IMG/VR virus record: IMGVR_UViG_3300032296_000923
Location: 1-27,721 of that record
Strand: one strand, 5' to 3'
From: a virus
DNA length: 27,721 nt
Shown here piece after piece: positions 13,351 to 21,366 of this stretch. Numbering within the stretch: position 1 is the stretch's first letter; every line of letters begins with the position of its first letter. The notes beneath the pieces were generated by a model, which saw only the letters and a program-made list of their open reading frames with translations, made no database searches and was not told where the DNA came from. The translations under genes were made by a program, and so were the position numbers.

Positions 13351-14462
13351 TGCTCGGCTTTGGCGCGTTATCTGAGTTTGCGTTAAGCGGGGTAGTCTTT
13401 CAGGCTCCCGGCCCGTCGACGCAGACGCTAACGCCTAGCCTCTTTACCAATACCCAGACCTTCTATGCCGCCACGGTAACACGCGGCACCGTCAACGTAT
13501 CGCCTGCGCTATTTACCAACAGCCAGACATTCTACGGCCCTACGGTTGCACAGGTCACGCAGCTTTCGCCCAGCCTGCTTACCAATACGCAGACCTTCTA
13601 TGGCCCAGCGGTAACGTCGGTTCGCAATCTCACTCCGGCTTTATTCACTAACACCCAAACGTTTTACAGCCCGACCCGCACGTCAAACAATGCGATCGCT
13701 CCTTCGCTGCTAACAAACACTCAGACGTTCTACAGCCCGACAGCAACCCAATTCAATACAGTTGCCCCAGCGCTGTTCACTAACACGCAGACATTCTTTG
13801 CACCTGTTGTAACGACAACCAGAACGGTTGAAGCCAGCCTATTTACGAACGAACAGACGTTCTATGGCCCGACTGCAACCGCAATCAATCCGCTGCTTCC
13901 GTCGCTGTTCACTAACGACCAGACATTTTACAGCCCAACGGTTGCGATAGTTGGCGCTCCACAGTTCATTGAGCCAAGCCTATTCGTCAATACGAACATC
14001 TTCTACCCGCCCACGGTTGTTGACCCGCCTGTTCAATTGGTTGGCGGTGGTGGTGGTGAGGATTCATCGAGCAGCAGACCCGCCAAGACCAAGCGCAGAA
14101 AGACAGGCTTTGCGAACGAGCGTGCAATCCTTGAAGCGGCGCTATCAGATCGGGTGGCAAAGAGCGCCGACGTTCTCAGTGATAGCAATCTCGCTGTCGC
14201 CAAGAAAACCGCTAAGACCCTTAACGCCTATCTGAATGAAAAGGGAACAGCCGACGCGCTGCAATCCCAGCTTGATAGACTGCTAACCCAGTTAAGCATC
14301 AAGGGCGCAAACGATCAGAACAACGACAGTCTCAATGCGGACCTAATTGCCGCTGCGGACGAAATTCAACAGTTCTTGAACGATGAACAGGAGGCGATTC
14401 AAATCCTCCTGCTCGATCAGGAAAACGATGATGCATTGCTGCTAATGGCAATGGGTTTTTGA
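13350..14462 (+). CDS. Repeat protein with nine FTNTQTFY units, 370 aa
   Basis: After a 28-residue start the protein has nine tandem units of about 22 residues (29-224) with consensus P-[SA]-L-[FL]-T-N-x-Q-T-F-[YF]-x-P-T-V. A glycine- and serine-rich linker (VGGGGGEDSSSS) and a basic patch (KTKRRKTG) follow, then a helical acidic C-terminal region (about 255-370). Regular Thr/Asn/Gln/Tyr repeats suggest a beta-solenoid or extended fibrous shaft. Location between portal and scaffold suggests virion incorporation. The ATG overlaps the previous stop by one base (TGATG). Function unknown; adhesive or decoration fibre is the favoured guess. Confidence 0.8.
   Translation: MLGFGALSEFALSGVVFQAPGPSTQTLTPSLFTNTQTFYAATVTRGTVNVSPALFTNSQTFYGPTVAQVTQLSPSLLTNTQTFYGPAVTSVRNLTPALFTNTQTFYSPTRTSNNAIAPSLLTNTQTFYSPTATQFNTVAPALFTNTQTFFAPVVTTTRTVEASLFTNEQTFYGPTATAINPLLPSLFTNDQTFYSPTVAIVGAPQFIEPSLFVNTNIFYPPTVVDPPVQLVGGGGGEDSSSSRPAKTKRRKTGFANERAILEAALSDRVAKSADVLSDSNLAVAKKTAKTLNAYLNEKGTADALQSQLDRLLTQLSIKGANDQNNDSLNADLIAAADEIQQFLNDEQEAIQILLLDQENDDALLLMAMGF
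13434..14021 (+). repeat. Tandem coding repeat, nine copies of about 66 bp
   Basis: Unit lengths in codons are 23, 22, 22, 22, 22, 22, 22, 25 and a partial 16, all in frame. The amino-acid pattern is kept while third positions vary, so the array is old and under protein-level selection rather than a recent slippage expansion. The last two units are the most divergent (25 codons, then FVNTNIFYPP). Confidence 0.9.
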
Positions 14463-14497
14463 TATCATTGCGTCATTTGCAAAAATATGTGATGATA
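14463..14497 (+). other. Stem-loop in the gap before the scaffold gene
   Basis: TATCATTGCGT (14463-14473) and ATGTGATGATA (14487-14497) can pair over eleven positions as RNA, three of them G-U, with a 13-base A/T-rich loop. There is no U tract. It lies in the 76-base gap before the scaffold gene, which also holds a TTGCGT-17-GATGAT promoter-like pair. It may adjust scaffold expression; support is weak. Confidence 0.3.
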
Positions 14498-14538
14498 CAA
14501 GTAAGCGGTTCCGCCCTTCGCTGAATTAGGGTGAGTTT

Positions 14539-15414
14539 ATGGGGTACAACATGAAAACGGCAGAATTGGAAAACAGCGACACTATCGAAGCGGTCGAGAT
14601 CGACACCGAAGCTAATGAACAATCGGTTGATGAGGAACAATCCATCGCCAACGTTCAGGATGATGACGATGAAGATGACCAGGAAGATGAAGTCGTAATT
14701 TCCATAGGTGAGGAATCGCCACCTCAAGAGGAAGAATCCCGTGCGCCTAAATGGGTGCGCGAGTTGCGTAAATCCAATCGGGAAAAAGAACGTCAGATCC
14801 GCGAGCTTGAGGCAAAGCTAAACGCTAAAGAGGCTGAACCAAAACCAGTCGCCCTAAGCAAGAAGCCAACGCTTGAAGATTGCGATTATGATTCTGATGA
14901 ATATGAGAGCAAGCTTGCTGCTTGGTATGAGCATAAACGCGAATATGATGCAGTCGAAGCCGAAGCTGCGGCCCAGCAAGAAGCTGAAGCCAAAGCATGG
15001 CAGGACAAGCTTGATTCCTATGCGAAGGCGCGTGCCTCGCTAAAGGTGCGGGACTATGAAGATGCCGAAGCGTTCGCGCTCGATACCTTCAACGTCACGC
15101 AACAGGGAATCGTTCTTCAGGGTTCTGACAATCCCGCGTTGATCATTTACGCGCTCGGCAAAAGCCAAAAGCGTGCCAAGGAATTAGCCTCAATCACCGA
15201 CCCCGTGAAGTTTGCCTTTGCGGTAGCAAAACTGGAGACTCAGTTGAAAGTAACTAATCGCAAGGCAGCAGCAGCACCAGAACGCACCATCACCAGCGGT
15301 GGCGGTCGCATCTCCGGCTCTGTGGACTCAACCCTTGAACGGCTGCGTGAAGAAGCTTTGAAGACCGGCGATCTGTCAAAGGTCATGGCTTATAAGCGCG
15401 GCAAAAAATCCTAA
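14539..15414 (+). CDS. Scaffolding protein (P22 gp8-like position and form)
   Basis: 291 residues (P22 scaffold 303). The N-terminal 60 residues are very acidic (EDDQEDEVV), the middle is charged coiled coil (RELRKSNREKERQIRELEAKLNAKE; AAWYEHKREYDAVEAEAAAQQEAEAKAW), and the C-terminus is basic (MAYKRGKKS), the end that in P22 binds coat. It lies between portal and coat as expected. It directs assembly of the procapsid and then leaves. ATG 14539 has AGGGTGAG; ATG 14551 with GGGGT is also possible and would remove four residues. Confidence 0.88.
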   Translation: MGYNMKTAELENSDTIEAVEIDTEANEQSVDEEQSIANVQDDDDEDDQEDEVVISIGEESPPQEEESRAPKWVRELRKSNREKERQIRELEAKLNAKEAEPKPVALSKKPTLEDCDYDSDEYESKLAAWYEHKREYDAVEAEAAAQQEAEAKAWQDKLDSYAKARASLKVRDYEDAEAFALDTFNVTQQGIVLQGSDNPALIIYALGKSQKRAKELASITDPVKFAFAVAKLETQLKVTNRKAAAAPERTITSGGGRISGSVDSTLERLREEALKTGDLSKVMAYKRGKKS

Positions 15415-15429
15415 TTTGGAGTTAATACA

Positions 15430-16704
15430 ATGGCAAACGCTTTCTCAAAGGAGGAAATTGTTGCTTTCGAAAACATCCTCGAAGGCTTCAATGACGCTCT
15501 GATTCTTTCGAAGAACATCAGTGTTTACAACACCAACGGCGTAACGATGGAACGCGCCCGTGACACCATCTGGCGTCCGCAGCCCTACATCGCTCAGTCG
15601 TTCAGCCGTACCGTCGGCACCACGATTGCGTCGAGCATCTCGACCATGACGCAGCTTTCGGTTCCCTCGACCCTAGGCTTCAGCCAGTGTTCGGCTTGGC
15701 AGATGGACGCTCTTGAACTGCGCGATGCACTTCAGGAAGGCCGTCTGGGCGATGCTGCAAAGCAGAAGCTTGCTTCGGACATCAACCTGTCGGTTATGGA
15801 CGTTGCATCGGCTCAGGGTACGCTGGTTGTTGACGTAACGACCGCCGCTGGCGACTATGATGACATCGCTCTGTGCGACAGCATCATGAACGAACAGGGT
15901 ATCATGGCTGGTGATCGTTATCTCGCTCTGTCGAGCCGCGATTACAACGGCATGGCTGGTAACCTGGCAATCGCAACTCGTTCGTTCACCGGCACCAAGT
16001 CGGCTAACGCTTACGAGCGTTCGTATGTCGGCCCCGTAGCTGGTTTCGAAACCTACAAGCTGGACTATGCAAACCGCTGCAATGCCAACTCGGCAAGTCG
16101 CACGATTGCAACCAACGGCGCGCAGGTTCGTTACGTTCCGCAGGCAACCACGAACAGCGTTGCTGGCGTTCTCAACGTCGACAACCGCTATCAGACTGTC
16201 ACTGTCTCTTCGACAACTGGCATTCTCGCTGGCGATGCGTTCCAGATCACGGGCATCGAAGCCGTTCACCACATCACGAAGCGCAGCACTGGTCAGCTTA
16301 AGACCTTCCGCGTTATCTCGATTGTTGATGGCACATCGATGGTTATCAGCCCGCCGATCATCGGTGCAAACTCGTCTCCGACCGACGCTGAAGAGCAGTA
16401 CAAAAACGTTGAGGTTGTTTCAACTTCGGCAACCGCACCGCTGATCTTCTTGAACAACGTTGCATCGAACATCAACCCGTTCTGGCATAAGGACTCCATC
16501 GAACTGCTTCCGGGCCGTTACGCTGTTCCTGATGGCGCTGGCGTTGACGTTCTGCGTGCATCGACGGATCAGGGCATCGAACTGGTCATGACGAAGAAGT
16601 TTGATCCGTTGACCTTCCAGACGCTTTACACGCTGGATACGCTCTACGGCGTTGTGATGACGAACCCGGAAATGGCCGGGATTCTGTTGTTCAACCAGAC
16701 TTAA
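15430..16704 (+). CDS. Major capsid protein, P22 coat-like
   Basis: 424 residues, like P22 gp5 (430). The start (MANAFSKEEIVAFENILEGF), TMERARDTIWRPQPYI and the C-terminal block LVMTKKFDPLTFQTLYTLDTLYGVVMTNPEMAGILL fit the P22 coat family, an HK97 fold with an inserted I-domain. The region near 225-300 (TNSVAGVLNVDNRYQTVTVSSTTGILAGDAFQ) is a likely beta-barrel insertion. It forms the icosahedral shell. GGAG precedes the ATG, and codon use is regular, as expected for a highly expressed gene. A hairpin follows the stop. Confidence 0.95.
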   Translation: MANAFSKEEIVAFENILEGFNDALILSKNISVYNTNGVTMERARDTIWRPQPYIAQSFSRTVGTTIASSISTMTQLSVPSTLGFSQCSAWQMDALELRDALQEGRLGDAAKQKLASDINLSVMDVASAQGTLVVDVTTAAGDYDDIALCDSIMNEQGIMAGDRYLALSSRDYNGMAGNLAIATRSFTGTKSANAYERSYVGPVAGFETYKLDYANRCNANSASRTIATNGAQVRYVPQATTNSVAGVLNVDNRYQTVTVSSTTGILAGDAFQITGIEAVHHITKRSTGQLKTFRVISIVDGTSMVISPPIIGANSSPTDAEEQYKNVEVVSTSATAPLIFLNNVASNINPFWHKDSIELLPGRYAVPDGAGVDVLRASTDQGIELVMTKKFDPLTFQTLYTLDTLYGVVMTNPEMAGILLFNQT

Positions 16705-16712
16705 CAGGGGGA

Positions 16713-16741
16713 AGGGGGAGTCTTGGAAGTCGGCTCCCCCT
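16713..16741 (+). terminator. Terminator-like hairpin after the capsid gene
   Basis: AGGGGGAG (16713-16720) pairs perfectly with CTCCCCCT (16734-16741) around a 13-base loop. Only TAACTT follows, so the U tract is poor and termination would be partial. Such a structure directly after the coat gene would raise coat mRNA over downstream genes or protect its 3' end. Confidence 0.55.
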
Positions 16742-16761
16742 AACTTCATAAGGAGAGTGAA

Positions 16762-16950
16762 ATGCCGAAGAAAATGAGCAAAGCCGCAGCGAAGGTCGCT
16801 AAGGTCATGGGTGAATATAAGGCTGGCAAACTGCACGCTGGCGTCAATCCCAAAGGCCCGAAGAAAGCCCCCAAGGCAGGAAGCCGCAAGCAGGCTATTG
16901 CCATTGCTCTCAGCGAGGCCGGTATGGCTCGCAAAGGGAAGAAGAAGTGA
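16762..16950 (+). CDS. Small basic DUF6496-like protein, 62 aa
   Basis: The pattern KVMGEYKAGKLHAGVNPKGP ... RKQAIAIALSEAGMA matches the short DUF6496-type protein found in many phages. Lysine and alanine dominate, and it probably binds nucleic acid, perhaps packaged with DNA. AGGAG precedes ATG 16762. The stop overlaps the GTG of the next gene by four bases. No function is established for the family. Confidence 0.8.
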   Translation: MPKKMSKAAAKVAKVMGEYKAGKLHAGVNPKGPKKAPKAGSRKQAIAIALSEAGMARKGKKK

Positions 16951-17279
16951 CAGACTTTCCGACCATTATGTTTAAGACGCCTGGCCCACATAGGATGCCG
17001 GGCAAAGGAACTTATGCGTTTGCAGGCGCCGCCGATCAGGAGCAGTTTGATGCACTGACCGCTAAAGGCTGGTATCCTTCGTTTGAAGAAGCAAAGGCTG
17101 GCAAGCGTGCAAGCGAGATAATCGCAAAGGCTGAAGCGTTCGACGATGCCATTGACGAAGTTTCAGGACCGACCCGCGATGAACTGGAAACCAAGGCAAA
17201 AGAACTTGGTGTCTCGTTTAATGCGCGAACTTCTGATAAGAAGCTTGCCGAGCGCATCGCTGAAAAGCTGGAGGACTAA
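16947..17279 (+). CDS. Small protein with C-terminal HeH/SAP-like domain, 110 aa
   Basis: Start is GTG 16947 in a GTGA overlap, with AAGGGAAG upstream. The first 45 residues form a compact domain (MFKTPGPHRMPGKGTYAF...GWYPSFEEA) seen in small phage head proteins. Residues 76-108 (TRDELETKAKELGVSFNARTSDKKLAERIAEKL) are a helix-extended-helix motif often found at the ends of phage structural proteins, where it may touch DNA. It lies between coat and head-completion genes; function inferred as head or connector accessory. Confidence 0.72.
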   Translation: MTDFPTIMFKTPGPHRMPGKGTYAFAGAADQEQFDALTAKGWYPSFEEAKAGKRASEIIAKAEAFDDAIDEVSGPTRDELETKAKELGVSFNARTSDKKLAERIAEKLED

Positions 17280-17281
17280 TC

Positions 17282-17758
17282 GTGGGCTATACCAAGCGGC
17301 AATTCGTAACTGGAGCCTTCGAAGAGATAGGCATGGCAGATTACGTTTTCGACCTTCAGCCTGAACAGCTTGAAGGCGCGCTCCGCCGCTTGGATGCAAT
17401 GATGATGGAATGGAACGCACAGGGCATCCGTCTTGGCTATCCCATCAGCAACCCGCAGGATGCGGATCTCGACACAGACACCAACACACCCGACAGCGCA
17501 TGGGAAGCAGTGATTACGAACCTCGCTGTTCGCATTGCGCCCGGCTATGGCAAGACCGTCTCGCCGGATACCAAGATGCTCGCCAAGAACGCTTACAACG
17601 TTTTGATGCAGCGTGCGGCGTTCCCGCTTGAGAAACAACTGCCTGAAACCATGCCAATCGGTCAGGGCAACAAGCCTTGGCGTTGGGACAATCCTTATGT
17701 CTACCCGCCTGTCGATCCTGTAGACGCTGGGCCGGATGGCCCCATTGAGTGGAGTTAA
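17282..17758 (+). CDS. P22 gp4-like tail accessory / head completion protein
   Basis: 158 residues (P22 gp4 about 166). It has the family layout: N-terminal helix (GAFEEIGMADYV), LEGALRRLDAMMMEWNAQGIRLGY, then a NLAVRIAPGYGKTV helix and a Pro-rich end. In P22, gp4 binds under the portal ring, seals the filled head and is reported to have peptidoglycan hydrolase activity. GTG 17282 with GGAGG upstream is the start. It precedes the gp10-like gene, as in P22, with two small genes between. Confidence 0.88.
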   Translation: MGYTKRQFVTGAFEEIGMADYVFDLQPEQLEGALRRLDAMMMEWNAQGIRLGYPISNPQDADLDTDTNTPDSAWEAVITNLAVRIAPGYGKTVSPDTKMLAKNAYNVLMQRAAFPLEKQLPETMPIGQGNKPWRWDNPYVYPPVDPVDAGPDGPIEWS

Positions 17759-17761
17759 TCA

Positions 17762-18088
17762 ATGCCTACTATCAATCAACTTCCGTTGGTCACGCAAGTC
17801 TCAGGCGGCAATCAGGTCGTTCTCTGGGTATCCGATCAGGGTGACAGCCGCCGCGCTTCAATCACAACGCTGATCGAATATATCGAAGCCAACTTCGGCA
17901 ATGTTGTTTGCACCACGGTTCGGACCACTGCCAGCACTTTCGCACAGCTTCCCAATGCGGTCGGCAATGCCGGTGCGCGGGGATATGTGACTGACTCAAC
18001 CGTATCGACCTTTGGCGCGACTGTTGCAGGCGGCGGTGCAAATCAGGTTCCCGTTTGGAGCAATGGCACCAACTGGCTGGTGGGGTGA
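17762..18088 (+). CDS. Small phage structural protein, 108 aa
   Basis: Begins MPTINQLPLVTQVSGGNQVVLW and has RRASITTLIEYIEANF, a start found in many small phage virion proteins of unknown role. The second half is Thr/Ala/Gly-rich (STFAQLPNAVGNAGARGYVTDS, GGANQVPVWSNGTNWLVG), resembling the capsid- or tail-associated ends of larger fibre proteins. GGAG precedes the ATG. A decoration or adaptor role is possible, but the function is not known. Confidence 0.7.
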   Translation: MPTINQLPLVTQVSGGNQVVLWVSDQGDSRRASITTLIEYIEANFGNVVCTTVRTTASTFAQLPNAVGNAGARGYVTDSTVSTFGATVAGGGANQVPVWSNGTNWLVG

Positions 18089-18369
18089 AGAAAGATAGTC
18101 GCCTCGCCCGTGCTGGTGTCTCTGGGTATAACAAACCCAAGAAAACGCCAGGACATCCTAAAAAGTCACACATCGTTGTGGCTAAGGAAGGCGATCAGAT
18201 CAAGACGATCCGCTTTGGTGAGCAGGGCGCAAAGACTGCCGGAAAGCCAAAGGCTGGTGAATCTGAGGCGATGAAAAAGAAGCGTGCGTCTTTCAAATCT
18301 AGGCACGCAAAGAATATCGCTAAGGGTAAGATGAGCGCGGCATTTTGGGCTGACAAGGTGAAATGGTGA
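18085..18369 (+). CDS. Small conserved basic phage protein, 94 aa
   Basis: Start is most likely GTG 18085 in a GTGA overlap; an in-frame ATG 30 bases earlier sits inside the previous gene without a ribosome-binding site. The pattern RAGVSGYNKPKKTPGHPKKSH, AKEGDQIKTIRFGEQG and SFKSRHAKNI...MSAAFWADKVKW is one I associate with a small protein present in many podoviruses and other phages; its role is not established. It is very basic, so nucleic-acid contact is plausible. Lying between gp4-like and gp10-like genes, it is probably virion-linked. Confidence 0.78.
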   Translation: MKKDSRLARAGVSGYNKPKKTPGHPKKSHIVVAKEGDQIKTIRFGEQGAKTAGKPKAGESEAMKKKRASFKSRHAKNIAKGKMSAAFWADKVKW

Positions 18370-19782
18370 ATGACGCAGATTGCGATCTTGAATGGCATTT
18401 ACACGGATGGAGCGCCGGACTTCCGCACGTCCTATCCTGTAAACCTTGTCCCCGTCCCTAAAGAGATTGGGGCAAACAAGGGTTATCTGCGTCCCGCTGA
18501 TGGTATTGTAGCCAACGGCACAGGCCCAGGCACTGATCGCGGCGGCATCAACTGGAACGGAGTCTGTTATCGTGTCATGGGTAGCAAACTGGTCACGGTG
18601 GCAAGCAATGGCGCTGTTACGGTTCTGGGCGACGTTGGCAATGATGGTCAGCAGGTAACGCTTGATTATGACTTCGACCTTTTGGGCATCGCGTCGAACG
18701 GCAATCTGTTCTTTTGGAATCCAGCCACCTCAACGCTGACGCAGAACACCGACCCCGATCTGGGAACGGTTCTCGATACCGTTTGGGTCGACGGCTATTG
18801 GATGACCACAGACGGCGAGTTTCTGGTTGTCACAGAATTGGGCAATCCGCTTGCAGTGAATCCGCTTAAATACGGATCGTCGGAAGTTGACCCCGATCCC
18901 ATCCTTGCTCTCTTGAAGCTTCGCAACGAAGTCTATGCGCTGAACCGGCACACGATTGAAGTCTTTGACAACGTAGGGGGTGATCTATTCCCCTTCCAGC
19001 GTATCGACGGCGCCCAGATCGAAAAGGGCGTCATTGGCACCCATGCCTGCTGCAACTTCATGGAGACAATTACGTTCCTCGGTAGCGGCTTTAACGAGGC
19101 GCCTGCGATCTATATGGGCGCGAATGCCAACGCGACGAAGATCAGCACACAGGAAATTGACGAAATACTGATGGGTTTTACCGAGGCTCAATTGGCTGGC
19201 GTCAAGCTGGAGGCCCGTAACGATAGGGCGCACCAACATCTGTATATTCACCTACCTGATCGCACTTTGGTCTTTGACGCGGCTGCTACGCAAACCCTTG
19301 GCGAGCCTGTCTGGTTCACCCTGACCACAACGCTTGTCGGATTCGCACGCTATCGCGCCCAGAACTTCGTCTGGTGCTATGATAAGTGGCTGGTCGGCAA
19401 TCCTACCAACAGTCAAGTCGGCTATCTTGTGAAGGACATATCGACGCACTGGGGTTCAAAGGTGCGCTGGGAATTTGGCACAACGATTGTCTATAACGAA
19501 GGCCGCGGCGTTATCTTCCAGAATCTGGAATTGGTGACGCTAACCGGCGCTGTGGCATTTGGCGAAGATCCGACGATCAACACAAGCTATTCGACAGACG
19601 GCGAGACGTGGAGCCAGCAGAAGTTCATCAAGGCTGGCAAGCAGGGCGACCGGGCTAAACGCTTGGTATGGTTCCAACAGGGATGGATGCGTAACTGGCG
19701 CATTCAGCGTTTCCAAGGCACCAGCGATGCACATCTGTCCTTTGCCCGGCTAGAGGCGGCGTTAGAGCCGTTGGCGTTCTAA
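18370..19782 (+). CDS. P22 gp10-like packaged DNA stabilisation protein
   Basis: 470 residues, matching P22 gp10 (472) in size and beta-propeller-like sequence. Matching blocks include YPVNLVPVPKEIGANKGYLRPADGI at the start, IEKGVIGTHACCNFMETITFLGSG, ISTQEIDEILMGFTEAQLAG, and HQHLYIHLPDRTLVFDAA. In P22, gp10 attaches to gp4 and forms the hub that holds the needle and tailspikes and keeps DNA inside. ATG 18370 follows the previous stop at once, with AGGTGAAA upstream. Its end overlaps the next gene by one base. Confidence 0.92.
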   Translation: MTQIAILNGIYTDGAPDFRTSYPVNLVPVPKEIGANKGYLRPADGIVANGTGPGTDRGGINWNGVCYRVMGSKLVTVASNGAVTVLGDVGNDGQQVTLDYDFDLLGIASNGNLFFWNPATSTLTQNTDPDLGTVLDTVWVDGYWMTTDGEFLVVTELGNPLAVNPLKYGSSEVDPDPILALLKLRNEVYALNRHTIEVFDNVGGDLFPFQRIDGAQIEKGVIGTHACCNFMETITFLGSGFNEAPAIYMGANANATKISTQEIDEILMGFTEAQLAGVKLEARNDRAHQHLYIHLPDRTLVFDAAATQTLGEPVWFTLTTTLVGFARYRAQNFVWCYDKWLVGNPTNSQVGYLVKDISTHWGSKVRWEFGTTIVYNEGRGVIFQNLELVTLTGAVAFGEDPTINTSYSTDGETWSQQKFIKAGKQGDRAKRLVWFQQGWMRNWRIQRFQGTSDAHLSFARLEAALEPLAF

Positions 19783-20564
19783 TGGCTGTCCCGCCTAGAC
19801 TAAACCTAACCCGCGATCAGTTTGCCTCGTTCCTTCAGGACTTCGAGCAGATCAAGCAGTTTGAAAGACTGTTCGCCACTGTCGATACAATTTCCACCAT
19901 CACTGTTGATGACATAAGCATAGCGGCTGGCAATGCGGGTGCGGATGCTAACGAGGCGCTTGCCCAGATCGCACGCCTTGCTGATGCACTAGAGCTTTTA
20001 GATCGCGCACCGGCTTCGGCAACAACGGAACAGGTTGATGATCTGCAAGACCAGATCGCAGCCCTTCAACAGACGCCGCCACCCAAAGAGTTTATCGCAC
20101 CTCGCTTTGGTTCGTTTTACGATACAACTGATCAAACTGCCGCTGTTATAAACACAGCCTATGCGATGACGTTTGACACAACCGATCTTTCTTTCGGCGT
20201 CACTCGCGGAAGCCCTACGTCGCGCATCTATGTTGACCGGGCGAATATCTACAACATTCAGTTCTCCGCGCAGTTCATCAATACATCTGGCGGCGGCGCA
20301 CATAGGGTCTGGGTATGGCTTCGCAAGAACGGAACAGATGTCACTCAAAGCGCCACCGTCATTCGGATTCAAGGCAATAACACAGAGAATGTCGCAGCAT
20401 GGAATTTTCTGTTACAGATGAACGCAGGCGATTATTTTGAATTGATGTGGGAAGTGGATGACATCGGCGTTCAATTGCACGCAGACGCGGCAACAGGTGT
20501 GCATCCAGCTATCCCGTCGATCATTCTAACTGTGACGGACAATGTAAGTTCTTTGGAGGTTTAA
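19782..20564 (+). CDS. Virion protein with coiled coil and C1q/TNF-like knob, possible tail needle
   Basis: 260 residues: a helical N-terminal region (about 8-100, with EALAQIARLADALELL and VDDLQDQIAALQQ heptads) and a C-terminal beta domain (about 110-255). The latter has the C1q/TNF-like pattern common in phage proteins: GSFYDTTDQTAAVINTAYAMTF, RIYVDRANIYNIQFSAQF, VWVWLRKNGTDV, NFLLQMNAGDYFELMW. The gene directly after gp10 is where P22-type phages encode the tail needle, and in Sf6 the needle ends in a TNF-like knob. A trimeric needle or plug is therefore plausible, though the coiled coil is shorter than that of P22. Confidence 0.72.
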   Translation: MAVPPRLNLTRDQFASFLQDFEQIKQFERLFATVDTISTITVDDISIAAGNAGADANEALAQIARLADALELLDRAPASATTEQVDDLQDQIAALQQTPPPKEFIAPRFGSFYDTTDQTAAVINTAYAMTFDTTDLSFGVTRGSPTSRIYVDRANIYNIQFSAQFINTSGGGAHRVWVWLRKNGTDVTQSATVIRIQGNNTENVAAWNFLLQMNAGDYFELMWEVDDIGVQLHADAATGVHPAIPSIILTVTDNVSSLEV

Positions 20565-20565
20565 C

Positions 20566-20901
20566 ATGGCTGTTTCAACAAAGGTTCTAATTCCGGCCAA
20601 GACCGCCGAGAATGCCCAGACAACGCAATACGTGGCGACCAACGTGACCACGATCATCGATAAGTTCACTGCGACCAACTACAGCGCCACGGCAGCGACG
20701 ATTAGCGTGAACCTTGTGACTGCATTGGGCAGCGCGGGAAATGACAACCTGATCGTAAAGACCAAGACGCTCCAGCCTTCGGAAACCTATACCTTCCCTG
20801 AATTGGTCGGCCAGGTGCTTGCAAGCGGTGGCTTTATCTCGACAATCGCTGGAACCGCTTCTGCGATTAATATCCGCGCATCTGGTAGGGAAATCGCATA
20901 A
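20566..20901 (+). CDS. Small beta-rich virion protein, 111 aa
   Basis: MAVSTKVLIPAKTAENAQTTQYVA followed by repeated Thr/Val strands (ATNYSATAATISVNLVTA, NLIVKTKTLQPSETYTFPELVGQVL) reads as a single small beta-sandwich, a type common near tail genes of phages. GGAGGT precedes ATG 20566. A structural role is inferred from neighbours and composition; no enzyme motif. Confidence 0.7.
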   Translation: MAVSTKVLIPAKTAENAQTTQYVATNVTTIIDKFTATNYSATAATISVNLVTALGSAGNDNLIVKTKTLQPSETYTFPELVGQVLASGGFISTIAGTASAINIRASGREIA

Positions 20902-21302
20902 TGAAAAAGCCAACGATTATCATTGATGGTTTTTTGGGCCTTAGTGAAAGCGAGCCATTCATCACAGCCGCTGAGAACAAGAAAAACACCAAGGTCGTGA
21001 TTGACGATTGGATGCTTGGCCCCGAAAATCCTAGCAACGAGCGCGGTGCTAATCCGAAATACTGGATTGCATTGGGCAAGGCGATGCAGGTGGATGAGAC
21101 GGAAGCCCGTCGCCGTCGCTGCTCGAACTGCGAGTATTATGATAACTCAACGATGACACAGGCCAAGATGGACAAGATTCCTTGGAACCAGTGGGACGTT
21201 GAAGCCGGGTTCCGTGGCTATTGCCATAAGTTCGACTTCATCTGTCACGATCTTCGCTCTTGTCAAGCATGGGAAGAACGAGAATTTGAATCCGAGGATT
21301 GA
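20901..21302 (+). CDS. Cysteine-cluster phage protein, 133 aa
   Basis: The C-terminal half carries Cys74-x2-Cys77, Cys108, Cys115 and Cys121 in RRRRCSNCEYYDNS...GFRGYCHKFDFICHDLRSCQAWE. The spacing resembles small zinc or iron-sulphur sites such as HiPIP-like folds, which occur in phage proteins of unknown role. The N-terminal part (about 1-70) has the conserved-looking stretch PKYWIALGKAMQVDETEARR. Its ATG overlaps the previous stop by one base. Metal type and function are not determined. Confidence 0.72.
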   Translation: MKKPTIIIDGFLGLSESEPFITAAENKKNTKVVIDDWMLGPENPSNERGANPKYWIALGKAMQVDETEARRRRCSNCEYYDNSTMTQAKMDKIPWNQWDVEAGFRGYCHKFDFICHDLRSCQAWEEREFESED

Positions 21303-21366
21303 TTGTGATATGTGTTGGTCACCGAGCGTTATCGAGCAGCCGGTGGCTCACCTCAAAGGGGTTTGA

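Noticed and set aside
13434-14021. CRISPR array or DNA-level tandem repeat
   Set aside because: The repeat is in frame, lies inside a coding region, has no spacers of constant size, and drifts at third positions, so it is a protein repeat.
14463-14530. Promoter TTGCGT-17-GATGAT before the scaffold gene
   Set aside because: The match is weak and the gap is small; noted in the stem-loop entry but not listed as a promoter.
21303-21366. Short frames in the 64-base gap, MCWSPSV... (18 codons) and VICVGH... (21 codons)
   Set aside because: Too short, no ribosome-binding site of their own and no pattern to support them; the gap otherwise holds only the AAAGGGG of the next gene.
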